From Polystyrenella longa (GTDB lineage: Bacteria > Planctomycetota > Planctomycetia > Planctomycetales > Planctomycetaceae): a DNA stretch of 64,000 bases. Shown here one piece after another: positions 30,243 through 39,018 of this stretch. The notes beneath the pieces were generated by a model. That model was given only the letters and a program-made list of their open reading frames with translations, was not told the origin of the DNA and did no database searches. The translations under genes were made by a program, and so were the position numbers. Location of the stretch: NCBI RefSeq assembly GCF_007750395.1, contig NZ_CP036281.1:2751001-2815000 (forward strand), written 5' to 3'. Position 1 is the stretch's first letter. Every line of letters begins with the position of its first letter.

Positions 30243-31700
30243 TCAAGCGGTTTGATCAGAACTCAAGTTGGACGGAGTGTCATCAGCTTCCTCGACTATT
30301 TTTTTAGTGGGAAATCCGACGAGGAAAATCGTGGCGAGGACACCAACCGCCATACCAATCCAAGGGGAACTGAAGAATGCGAGACAGACGGCAGTTAATA
30401 TAGCGACGCCCCGTTCAATCTGTGTTTTAGGGATCCCCATGGCTACATACGCGCAAGCGAACCCCGTGAGAATTAACGTCAGGGCGAGAGCAATTCCCAG
30501 CAATGGTGAGAGCAGCATAATAACGGGCGTGACCAAGTACAGCATCGGAATCCCGAAGACATAATACGAGGCAATTCCGCTATAGAGCGATTCCATCGAT
30601 TGGGCCCCTTCCCGCCAACGCTGGACAATGATGACATGCACCCCGGTCCACAAGGCACCCTGCGTCGGAAACAAGGGAGCAAACAGTCCCATCAGAACGT
30701 TTCGGATAGCCAGTGAATAATGGCTGCGATTGAAGTCGACTTCAATTTTATCGTCAGGACGGTCTGGAATCGCATCCTTCAGAATTTCGTGTCCTGTAAT
30801 AAGGTCTCCAAAGACGATGACGTAACCAATTAAGGCGAGCGGAAACGTCGTCAAATACATTTCCATTGTCGGCCACCCAATAGAAAACGGAGACGCCTTC
30901 GCCAGCATGTCGGCGAAAGGCGGAATCTGGAAACCCCATTGGAAGTTAAAAACGAGTTCCGGAATCGCTTTTCCCGTTTCTGGATCGATGTTACCAGAGG
31001 GAACCATTGAACCCACGATCGCAGCCGCCACAAAACCGGGAAGAAGTCCCAGGCTGGCAATCAGCGCGAGCGGTTTGTATCGCCGTTTCCATCTCTGAAA
31101 GGGGATCGAGAAAGAAAGTATCAAGCAGCAGGAGACGGCCACGATCGTAGAAACCGGATGCGGGTCTAAAAATCGATCGGCGTCATCGACGAGAATTCGC
31201 TTGAGAGCTGCGATTGCCGCCCCCAGAATGATGCCCCCTTTAAGGGCATCGGGTAACCAGAGAATAAAGCGCTTTCCGAGTCCAGTAACACCGAGGAGGA
31301 ATAGGAGTATGGCGAAGTTGAGCGAGACCGCCGTCATCAGTTGGAATTTTTCCGAAGAGGAATAAAGTTCCGATTCTCCGTCCCCGGTAGTAGCAATCAA
31401 ATTCAGTACGAGAGGCAACGCGGGGGTAATCCAGCCGGGAGCAAAGGGTTCACCAAAAACAATGGTGGCGCTTCCAATCAACACCGACTGAATAAAGGCA
31501 CAGGCAACGGCTTCTTCGAAGGTCAGGCCGAAGTCCGCGACCAGGATATGAATCACCGCCAAGCCTGTCGCGCCGGCCACGAAAATTCCCTGCAGGAATT
31601 CCGGCCATTCGGGGCGAGTGTGGTAAAATGGGATGCGCAGCGTGAAGGGACCCCAGTTGATACCGGGTTGAACCTGTCCAGGCGTACGAGTGGGCCGCAT
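30243..31700 (-). CDS. Multi-pass permease, substrate unknown
   Basis: About 485 aa with 11-13 hydrophobic segments. The overall look resembles the SLC23/SLC26 or NCS2 type (ALKGGIILGAAIAALKR, WITPALPLVLNL, FPTQGALWTGVHVIIV, GIPMLYLVTPVIMLLSPLLG). I cannot assign uracil/xanthine, sulfate or another ligand. The frame opens at 31829, but the ATG at 31700 (MRPTRTPGQ) is the better start because the preceding 43 codons are not membrane- or family-like. It is upstream of the acyltransferase on the same strand. Confidence 0.75.
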   Translation of the reverse strand: MRPTRTPGQVQPGINWGPFTLRIPFYHTRPEWPEFLQGIFVAGATGLAVIHILVADFGLTFEEAVACAFIQSVLIGSATIVFGEPFAPGWITPALPLVLNLIATTGDGESELYSSSEKFQLMTAVSLNFAILLFLLGVTGLGKRFILWLPDALKGGIILGAAIAALKRILVDDADRFLDPHPVSTIVAVSCCLILSFSIPFQRWKRRYKPLALIASLGLLPGFVAAAIVGSMVPSGNIDPETGKAIPELVFNFQWGFQIPPFADMLAKASPFSIGWPTMEMYLTTFPLALIGYVIVFGDLITGHEILKDAIPDRPDDKIEVDFNRSHYSLAIRNVLMGLFAPLFPTQGALWTGVHVIIVQRWREGAQSMESLYSGIASYYVFGIPMLYLVTPVIMLLSPLLGIALALTLILTGFACAYVAMGIPKTQIERGVAILTAVCLAFFSSPWIGMAVGVLATIFLVGFPTKKIVEEADDTPSNLSSDQTA

Positions 31701-31897
31701 TATGTCAGTTGAACCTTGATAAACAGGAAAAACGGGTGTTTTTAAAAGTGGAACGATTAGAAGCAAGTCTACAGGTGATGTAAAGGATGACGGTAGCGGA
31801 GTTGCTGTAATCGGAGTTTGAAGTTGCACCTGAGGAATTCGCGGCTTATCATATCAGTGTTCACTCATCTGTCCTGCCTCCTTAATCCTGCCTTAAT
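31701..31897. promoter_or_regulatory. Divergent promoter region, permease / DUF1549 protein
   Basis: About 197 bp between divergent starts, which must carry both promoters. No clear boxes or Shine-Dalgarno for the plus-strand gene are seen. Confidence 0.35.
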
Positions 31898-34800
31898 ATG
31901 ACCTTAAATCTCTCAACTGTTTTGAAACTACATGCGCTCGTTCTAGCGATTCTTGCCTCGAATGTTTTATGGAATCAACAGGTCTGCGCGGATGAAGCGG
32001 TAGGCGGGGAAACTTCTCCTGCTAAAGCTAAGGCAGGCATCGAATTTTTCGAAGCCCGCATTCGTCCGATTCTGATTAAACATTGCTACGAATGTCATTC
32101 GAGTGAAACTGACGGATTGCAGGCAGGTCTTTATCTCGATTCCCGTGACGGGCTGTTAGAAGGTGGCGATACCGGCCCTGCCATCGTTCCGGGAAATCCA
32201 AAAGAGAGCTTGCTGCTGCAGACGTTGCACTACAGTGACGACACTTATCAAATGCCCCCCTCCGGTAAACTGCCTGCTAACATCATTGCTGACTTTCAAA
32301 AATGGATTGAGTTAGGTGCCCCAGACCCGCGTAAGCGAGAAGGTGAAAAACCGAAGAGTGGCGTTGATCTCGAATCAGCTAAAGGATTCTGGTCATTTCA
32401 GGCACCCCAGAAACATGAGCCTCCAACTGTTCAAAAAGAAGAATGGATTCAGCGTCCGATCGATTCCTTCGTTCTGGCTAAACTGGAAGAATCGAATCTG
32501 ACTCCAGCGAACGCGGCCGACCGACGCACTTTAATTCGTCGAACCTATCTCGATCTGATTGGCATGCCGCCGAGTCCTGCGCAGGTGGATGCGTTTCTCG
32601 CTGATGAATCTGACCGAGCGTTTGAGAAAGTCGTTGACGAACTTCTGTCATCGCCCCGATATGGCGAACGCTGGGGACGTCACTGGCTCGATGTCGTCCG
32701 TTATGCAGAAGACAATACCAACATGGGGCCGCACAATGGACCTTACGAACATGCCTGGCGTTACCGCGACTGGGTCATTCAAGCGTTGAACGAAGATGTT
32801 CCGTACGATCAATTTCTGATCAGGCAACTTGCCACCGATTTTCTTCCTGAGACAGGGCCTGAAGATCTCCCAGCACTCGGTCTGTTGGGCATTGGTCCTC
32901 AGAACCACAAAGAAGTCGCCCTTGCTCAGGTTGTTTTGGAAAATCGATTCGCCGATGATTGGGAGGACCGAGTTGATATTGTAGGACGGGGATTACAGGG
33001 ACTGACATTGGCATGTGCCCGCTGTCATGATCACAAATACGACCCGATCTCGGTTGAAGACTATTACGGTTTAGCGAGCGTGTTCGCCTCGGTTCGGCAG
33101 ACAACGCGTCCGATTATTTCTGAAGAGGAAATTGCGAAAACGCAACCCGCTCGCGATCAGGTCGCGGAGTTTGAAAAGCAAATCAAAACGGCTCAGGTAG
33201 AACTTAAAGAGATCGCCGAAAAACTGAAGATGGCGGACGATGCGACCAAAGCAACATTATCGACGCGCAAGGGCGAACTTGAAGCGACTGTGAAACAACA
33301 ACAGACTGAGATCAAAACAATCAAGGATTCAACACCCGGGTTTGTCATTCCTGTTGCGAACTCGTTGTCCGAAGAAACGATCCGGGTAGAGGAAATAACA
33401 CCCGAAAAAATGAAGCTGGAGTTTTATGATAAGCCTCGCGATCTGAACATCTTTGTTCGAGGCGATGCGGGCAACCTGGGTGAACCGGTTTCTCGACGTT
33501 ACCTGGAAGTGCTGGCGGAGGAAGAGCCAAAACCTTTTACCAAAGGTAGTGGACGTCTGGAACTTGCTCGGGCCATTGCTTCTCCCGAAAATCCGTTGAC
33601 TGCTCGAGTGATTGTGAATCGTGTTTGGAAACAGCATTTTGGAGAAGGCCTTGTCGATACGCCAAGTAACTTTGGCACGCTCGGTTCGCAGCCCTCGCAT
33701 CCCGAATTACTGGACGACCTAACGGTTCGGTTTATTGAAGCGGGCTGGTCTTTGAAATGGCTGCATAGGGAAATTCTCTTGTCAGCCACTTGGCAACAGT
33801 CGAGTGAATCAAATAACTCTCCAGAGCAACAGAACTCGGACCCGGCAAACAGACTCCTGTCGCACTTCAATCGCAGACGGCTGGAAGTCGAATCCTACCG
33901 TGACTCCATGCTGGCTGTTTCGGGGCTGTACGATGATTCAATGGGCGGGAAATCGGTCGATCCCACCGACCCAATGAATGGACGCCGGACGGTTTATTCT
34001 GAAATTTCTCGCCACAAACTGAACGGTTTGCTGGCGGCATTCGACTATCCCGATCCCGGACTTCACTGTGCGGCCCGCTCTCAGACAACAACACCATTAC
34101 AACAACTGTTTGTAATGAACTCACCTTTCATCCGCAAACAAGTAGATGCTCTTTATGCTCGACTGAAAACCGAAGCCAACAGAGACGATACCCGCGCGGG
34201 GATGAACTGGGCCTACCAGGTTCTCTATGGCCGGTCGCCGTCTGAAGAGGAACTGACGCTGGGACAACAATACGTCGAACAACTTATCGAACAGTTACGA
34301 AATCGTCCCAGTGAATTTAACGCGCCTCCCTCCTTCGCCGGAAACAGGGTAACTGCCGAGTTGGCCGATTTTGGGGATGTTTATTCTGTGGAGATGCTCG
34401 TTTGGAATGGTCTACCGAATGAAGCTCGACCTATAACTGCTTACTTCTTCTCCCGTGGAGAACAATTGAAGGCGGGTTGCCCTGGGGATCATCTTGGAAT
34501 CATTGGAAATCACCAAGGGGGAGCGAACAAAGGGAAGCTGATTTTCTTTAATGGCGATCAACATCGCGAGTCCTTATACGGCAAAACGATGCTCAAACCT
34601 GAGACATGGAATCATGTTGTGCTTGTACGCGAGGGAACACGGGTCTCTGTCTATTTAAACGGAAACCCCGAACCAGAGATTCAGGGCGAGCTGAAAACGA
34701 CAACTGCCACGGAAGAGACTAAATACTTCTTTGGAGGTCGCAGTGACGGATTTGCAAATCTGGAAGGAAAACTTTCGGACCTCTCAGTTTATCCGCATCC

Positions 34801-35086
34801 GCTGTCACCCTCAGACGTTATTTCGCATTATCAGTCTTCAGGCTGCCAGAATGGAATGTTTGAACCCGCTGTCGACTATGGGCAAGTGGTGCTTTCGTCG
34901 GCTCCCTCGGTCTATCTGCAACTGCGAACAGACTACCCCGACTCTGCAAGAGCCGAGGATCTATCGCCAGCGAAGCTACATGGCATATACGAAGGCCGCA
35001 CGGAAATTGTGGAAGAAGAAGGCATGGCGTGGAAGCGATATTTGCACGCTCTGCTGATTAGTAACGAAATGTTGTACTACGATTGA
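31898..35086 (+). CDS. Exported PSCyt1-DUF1549-DUF1553 protein with LamG-like insert
   Basis: A 1062-aa planctomycete-type cytochrome-like protein. Residues 1-31 form a signal peptide. PSCyt1 (about 45-150) carries a haem-binding CYECH (63-67). DUF1549 (about 185-395) contains a second CxxCH (CARCHDHKYDPI, about 374). A coiled-coil linker (about 415-475) precedes DUF1553 (from about 545: KGSGRLELARAIASPENPL, RVIVNRVWKQHFG, LDDLTVRFIEAGWSLKWLHR). A concanavalin/LamG-like beta-rich block (about 800-990; WNHVVLVREGTRVSVYLNG) precedes the final WKRYLHALLISNEMLYYD, which is the normal end of DUF1553. It is followed 52 nt later by a DUF1501 gene, the usual partner. The function is unknown; probable periplasmic redox or polysaccharide-related role. 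Confidence 0.93.
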   Translation: MTLNLSTVLKLHALVLAILASNVLWNQQVCADEAVGGETSPAKAKAGIEFFEARIRPILIKHCYECHSSETDGLQAGLYLDSRDGLLEGGDTGPAIVPGNPKESLLLQTLHYSDDTYQMPPSGKLPANIIADFQKWIELGAPDPRKREGEKPKSGVDLESAKGFWSFQAPQKHEPPTVQKEEWIQRPIDSFVLAKLEESNLTPANAADRRTLIRRTYLDLIGMPPSPAQVDAFLADESDRAFEKVVDELLSSPRYGERWGRHWLDVVRYAEDNTNMGPHNGPYEHAWRYRDWVIQALNEDVPYDQFLIRQLATDFLPETGPEDLPALGLLGIGPQNHKEVALAQVVLENRFADDWEDRVDIVGRGLQGLTLACARCHDHKYDPISVEDYYGLASVFASVRQTTRPIISEEEIAKTQPARDQVAEFEKQIKTAQVELKEIAEKLKMADDATKATLSTRKGELEATVKQQQTEIKTIKDSTPGFVIPVANSLSEETIRVEEITPEKMKLEFYDKPRDLNIFVRGDAGNLGEPVSRRYLEVLAEEEPKPFTKGSGRLELARAIASPENPLTARVIVNRVWKQHFGEGLVDTPSNFGTLGSQPSHPELLDDLTVRFIEAGWSLKWLHREILLSATWQQSSESNNSPEQQNSDPANRLLSHFNRRRLEVESYRDSMLAVSGLYDDSMGGKSVDPTDPMNGRRTVYSEISRHKLNGLLAAFDYPDPGLHCAARSQTTTPLQQLFVMNSPFIRKQVDALYARLKTEANRDDTRAGMNWAYQVLYGRSPSEEELTLGQQYVEQLIEQLRNRPSEFNAPPSFAGNRVTAELADFGDVYSVEMLVWNGLPNEARPITAYFFSRGEQLKAGCPGDHLGIIGNHQGGANKGKLIFFNGDQHRESLYGKTMLKPETWNHVVLVREGTRVSVYLNGNPEPEIQGELKTTTATEETKYFFGGRSDGFANLEGKLSDLSVYPHPLSPSDVISHYQSSGCQNGMFEPAVDYGQVVLSSAPSVYLQLRTDYPDSARAEDLSPAKLHGIYEGRTEIVEEEGMAWKRYLHALLISNEMLYYD

Positions 35087-35138
35087 TTGACGGTATGAGT
35101 TTTCATCCGCCTGTCAAACATAGAGAATCAATAAACGC

Positions 35139-36548
35139 ATGATTGAAATTCCATCATCAGAAATTAATCGCCGCGAACTTCTTTCCAAAGTGGGAAGCGG
35201 GTTCGGAATGCTTGGTGTCGCGGGAATGCTGGGAAACTCCGTACAAGGGGCGACCACTACTGCCCCAGCAGTTTCGGCTACCACGATGCAAGGACTTCCC
35301 CATTTTCTACCAAAGGCAAAGCGGGTGATTTTCCTCTTCATGAGTGGTGGTCCGTCTCAGATGGATACGTTCGATCCCAAACCGGCACTCGAAAAGTACG
35401 CGGGCCAGCGTCCCCCCTCTGCCGACGTACGAACGGCGTCGAAAACCACCGGTTTGATGCCTTCGACTCGCAAGTTCATCAATTCCGGGGAATCGGGCAT
35501 TCCGGTTGCGGACACCTTCGAAAAACTGCGTCACCATGTGGACGACATGGCGATTGTTCGCTCCATGCACACGGACTTTCCCAACCATGCCCCTGCTCTT
35601 TGCATGATGAACCTGGGAACGCTGACTCCGACCCGGCCTAGCCTAGGGTCGTGGATGTCTTATGGACTTGGGACAGAAAATCAGAATCTGCCTTCTTTTG
35701 TCGCACTTTGTCCAGGGAAACCTGTACTGGGTCCGAAATTATGGGGAAGCGCATTTCTGCCCGGCCAATATCAGGGAACGCATATTAATCACAAGGACCT
35801 CAATCCGGAGAAGATGATTCCTAACCTGCGAAACGAAGTGGTTAATGCAACTGATCAGCGAGAGCAAATTGACTTTCTGCAGGCATTGAATCAGCAACAT
35901 GCGGAATTGAGATCGAACGACAAACAGCTGGAAACACGCATCAAAAGCATGGAGTTGGCCTATCGAATGCAGTTTACTGCGATGGAAGCATTTGATATCC
36001 GTCAGGAATCGGAAAGAACTCAGGCAGCATACGGAAGTAGCTCCTTCTCTCAAGCCTGTTTGATGGCTCGGCGATTAAGTGAAAGCGGCGTCAGGTTTGT
36101 GCAGGTTTATTATGGCGACCGTCAGCCTTGGGATACCCATAGCAACCACAATAAATCGAATGAACGCTTGTGCCGTGACATTGATCAACCGATCGCTCAA
36201 TTGCTGACGGATCTTAAGCAGCGAGGACTTCTGGAAGAGACTCTGGTCGTCTGGGGTGGTGAATTTGGCCGTACCCCTACGACACAAGGGAATGACGGTC
36301 GCGATCACAACCCGTTTGGTTTTTGTATGTGGATGGCAGGGGGAGGAATCAAAGGGGGAACCGTTCACGGTTCGACCGATGAATTTGGCTTCAAGGCAAT
36401 CGAAAACAAAGTCCACGTCCATGATCTGCACGCGACGATCATGCATTTGATGGGGATCGACCACGAACGCCTGACCTATCGCTACGGTGGTCGCGATTTC
36501 CGTTTAACCGATGTGCATGGCCGCGTCGTGAATGAAATCATCGCTTAA
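35139..36548 (+). CDS. DUF1501 protein (sulfatase-like fold), Tat-exported
   Basis: A 469-aa protein of the DUF1501 family that accompanies DUF1549/DUF1553 proteins. The N-terminus has a twin-arginine-like signal (NRRELLSKVGSGFGMLGVAG). Then follow the family motif FLFMSGGPSQMDTFDPKP, a middle HTDFPNHAPA, and the alkaline-phosphatase/sulfatase-like end (VVWGGEFGRTP, GRDHNPFGF, HDLHATIMHLMGIDHERLTYRYGGRDFRLTDV). The start is ATG with no Shine-Dalgarno. It is probably co-transcribed with the preceding gene. The biochemical activity of the family is not established. Confidence 0.94.
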   Translation: MIEIPSSEINRRELLSKVGSGFGMLGVAGMLGNSVQGATTTAPAVSATTMQGLPHFLPKAKRVIFLFMSGGPSQMDTFDPKPALEKYAGQRPPSADVRTASKTTGLMPSTRKFINSGESGIPVADTFEKLRHHVDDMAIVRSMHTDFPNHAPALCMMNLGTLTPTRPSLGSWMSYGLGTENQNLPSFVALCPGKPVLGPKLWGSAFLPGQYQGTHINHKDLNPEKMIPNLRNEVVNATDQREQIDFLQALNQQHAELRSNDKQLETRIKSMELAYRMQFTAMEAFDIRQESERTQAAYGSSSFSQACLMARRLSESGVRFVQVYYGDRQPWDTHSNHNKSNERLCRDIDQPIAQLLTDLKQRGLLEETLVVWGGEFGRTPTTQGNDGRDHNPFGFCMWMAGGGIKGGTVHGSTDEFGFKAIENKVHVHDLHATIMHLMGIDHERLTYRYGGRDFRLTDVHGRVVNEIIA

Positions 36549-36849
36549 TTCTGTACAGCACAGATTTGCTTTTCGCTTTATTGCAGATGCATATGGCGCC
36601 GCGTTTGATTCGCTGCAATCGCTGCTGTAGTCTAGGTCTCATCTTTGAGCCTGTTGTCGTTTTTCTGTACATTCCACTAGGATTGGACAAAAGCGAAATT
36701 GAATCAAAGGAAGTTTGTTTAGGCACTCATCCATTTTCTGCAGTGGTTTCACACTGTGTTCGCCTCCCCACCGACACTTCTTCTCACTGTCGATTCTTCT
36801 CACTGTCATTTTCCTGGTGATGGTCATGCGACAGGGAAAGTCTGCACTT

Positions 36850-38841
36850 ATGTTTCTATTCGCCCAGCAAGAGAATCTTACAAAAACTGCTCAGGAGGTT
36901 GCCCAAAGCGGATGGCTTGGCTTGGGAGTCGCAGACTGGTGTGTGTTGGCCGTTTACTTCGTTGTCATTCTGGTGGTGGGACTCTGGTCGATGACCAAGG
37001 TTAGTGACATCTCCGACTTCTTCATGGGAGGACGGCGTTTCGGCAAAGTCTTTATGATGTTCTTCGCCTTTGGTTCGGGAACAAGTAGCGAGCAGGCGAT
37101 CAGTGTTGTCGCGGGAACGTGGCGTGCCGGATTGGCGGGGATCTGGTGGCAGTTCCTCTGGTTATGGGCCACGCCTTTCTACTGGCTGGTTGCCCCCGTC
37201 ATGCGGCGGATGCGGGCGTTAACTACGGCGGACTTCTTTGAACATCGGTTCAATACACCCACGGCTACTTTATATACGATCTACGGAATCATTATGGCGA
37301 TTGTTTTTATCGCCGCTGGACTGTTCAGTTCGGGAAAGATGGTGGATGCATTGACGGGCGGTGAACTGGAAGTGCTCGCGCAGCAGTTAGATGTGCAGGT
37401 TCCCACCGCCGAATATAGCGAAGACGACAGCTTCGTCGGTATGACGACCCGACCTCTGAAAGGATACGAATACGCAATTCTGGCGATGACGACTCTGTTT
37501 GTTATCTACGGTATGGCGGGTGGTCTGGGGGCGGCGATCATCACGGACTTCATTCAGGGCATCCTTACCATCATCTTCAGTTTTTTGCTGTTACCTTTTG
37601 TTTTCAATATGGTCGGTGGATTTGGAGCACTGCAGGCAGGTAGCCAGATCAAAAGCGGGATGCTAAACCTGGCGGCAGATCCAGCCGTGGCTGAATCTCT
37701 CGGTAAAGAACCGATAACCTATTTCTACGTCTGTATGCTGGCGATCACAGCGATGGCGGGCATTGTTGTGCAGCCTCATATCATGGGTGTTTGTGGAGCA
37801 GGCAAAACCGAATTTGAAGGTCGCTTCGGGTTTACGGTTGGGAACTTTTTGAAGCGCATCTGTACGATCGCCTGGACGTTCACTGGCCTTGCCTGCATTT
37901 TATGGTATCTCGGAGACAACAGCCCGCTGCAGCAGACTGATCCGGATCTCTATCGTGATGTTCAGGTTCGAAATAATCCAGAAGAATACAACAGCCTTCC
38001 CCCAGCAGAACAGGAACGGATTGATAAGGCAGACAAAGATTTTTCTGATTCTCTGTTTGGTCGAGCCGCATTTGAAATTCTACCGACGATTTCGCCTGGT
38101 CTGATCGGACTATTACTCGCTTCGCTGCTGGCCGCGGTGATGAGCACGAGCGACGCACAAATGGTAATTGGCAGTGGGCTGTTTACGGAAAATATCTACA
38201 AGAAATTCATCGCGAAGAACAGGTCGGATAAGCACTACCTCTGGGTGGGTCGCATAGCAGGTTTGTTGATCGTCATGCTGGCGCTGATCCTGCAGACCAG
38301 TTTTGAAGATGTGATTCATGCATTGCAAGTCATCATTAAAACGCCAGCGGCAATTGGAATCAGTTTCTGGTTCGGGATTGCCTGGCGACGGTGGAATGCT
38401 CTGGCTGTCTGGGCTTCGACTTTTGCTGCTGTGGGAACCTGGTGGTTTGTCAGTAACATGGGAGGTTCACTCTCATCTATTCTGCCCGAGTCTATGTTCA
38501 AAAATGATGGCAAGTCGATGTATGATGTGTATCAAATGCTGTTCTACATGGGAGTGGGTACTTCAGTGGGCATTGCAGTCAGTCTTTTAACTCCACGAAT
38601 GCCTCAAGAGAAACTCGACAAATTTTTCCGGCTGATCCATACACCGATCACCCCTGGAGAATATGTCGCCGAACCTTGTACCCTTCCGGCCAATCCAGCA
38701 CCGCAGGAACACACACTTTTCAAACATCCCGACATTGAATTACCCCGGTTAACACTCACGGATATCAGCGGATTCCTCCTGGCCTGGGCAGCGGTAGCGA
38801 CTTTGATTGGGGTCACAGTTTGGTTATCAAATCATGCTTAG
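36850..38841 (+). CDS. Sodium:solute symporter (SSS family)
   Basis: An integral membrane transporter of about 663-708 aa with about 13-14 transmembrane segments. The core begins ADWCVLAVYFVVILVVGLW and has FFMGGRR, GSGTSSEQAISVVAGTW, the GGLGAAIITDFIQG motif and LLASLLAAVMSTSDAQMVIGSGL. These mark the sodium/galactose-type symporter fold. A hydrophilic loop between TM segments (about 37930-38050) is rich in Asp/Glu. The frame is open from 36715. ATGs at 36820, 36826 and 36850 are all possible, and I report the last because it precedes the conserved region. Ligand unknown (sugar, sialate or organic anion). Confidence 0.9.
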   Translation: MFLFAQQENLTKTAQEVAQSGWLGLGVADWCVLAVYFVVILVVGLWSMTKVSDISDFFMGGRRFGKVFMMFFAFGSGTSSEQAISVVAGTWRAGLAGIWWQFLWLWATPFYWLVAPVMRRMRALTTADFFEHRFNTPTATLYTIYGIIMAIVFIAAGLFSSGKMVDALTGGELEVLAQQLDVQVPTAEYSEDDSFVGMTTRPLKGYEYAILAMTTLFVIYGMAGGLGAAIITDFIQGILTIIFSFLLLPFVFNMVGGFGALQAGSQIKSGMLNLAADPAVAESLGKEPITYFYVCMLAITAMAGIVVQPHIMGVCGAGKTEFEGRFGFTVGNFLKRICTIAWTFTGLACILWYLGDNSPLQQTDPDLYRDVQVRNNPEEYNSLPPAEQERIDKADKDFSDSLFGRAAFEILPTISPGLIGLLLASLLAAVMSTSDAQMVIGSGLFTENIYKKFIAKNRSDKHYLWVGRIAGLLIVMLALILQTSFEDVIHALQVIIKTPAAIGISFWFGIAWRRWNALAVWASTFAAVGTWWFVSNMGGSLSSILPESMFKNDGKSMYDVYQMLFYMGVGTSVGIAVSLLTPRMPQEKLDKFFRLIHTPITPGEYVAEPCTLPANPAPQEHTLFKHPDIELPRLTLTDISGFLLAWAAVATLIGVTVWLSNHA

Positions 38842-38900
38842 GTGAAATTCGCCGTGGGTTGGAATGTGTCGACGGATCTGTATCGTTACTGATTAAATAG

Positions 38901-38935
38901 AAAAACCCTCTCGCTGGTAAACCGGCGAGAGGGTT
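38901..38935. terminator. Terminator between convergent genes
   Basis: An 11-bp perfect stem (38904-38914 with 38925-38935) has an A5 run at 38901-38905, giving a U-run on the minus strand. It suits the outer-membrane protein gene (minus) and may also stop the symporter transcript. Confidence 0.75.
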
Positions 38936-39018
38936 ATCTATAGAGAACTGACTTTACAGGGAAACCCGATCCGTCAGGTTAAGTAGGTGATTTGCGTCAC
39001 TAAGACGCGTCACAAGGA

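Noticed and set aside
36752-36812. Short repeat CTTCTCACTGTC (two copies) ahead of the symporter, considered as an operator
   Set aside because: The copies are close and imperfectly flanked, lie in a region that may be coding, and have no palindromic nature.
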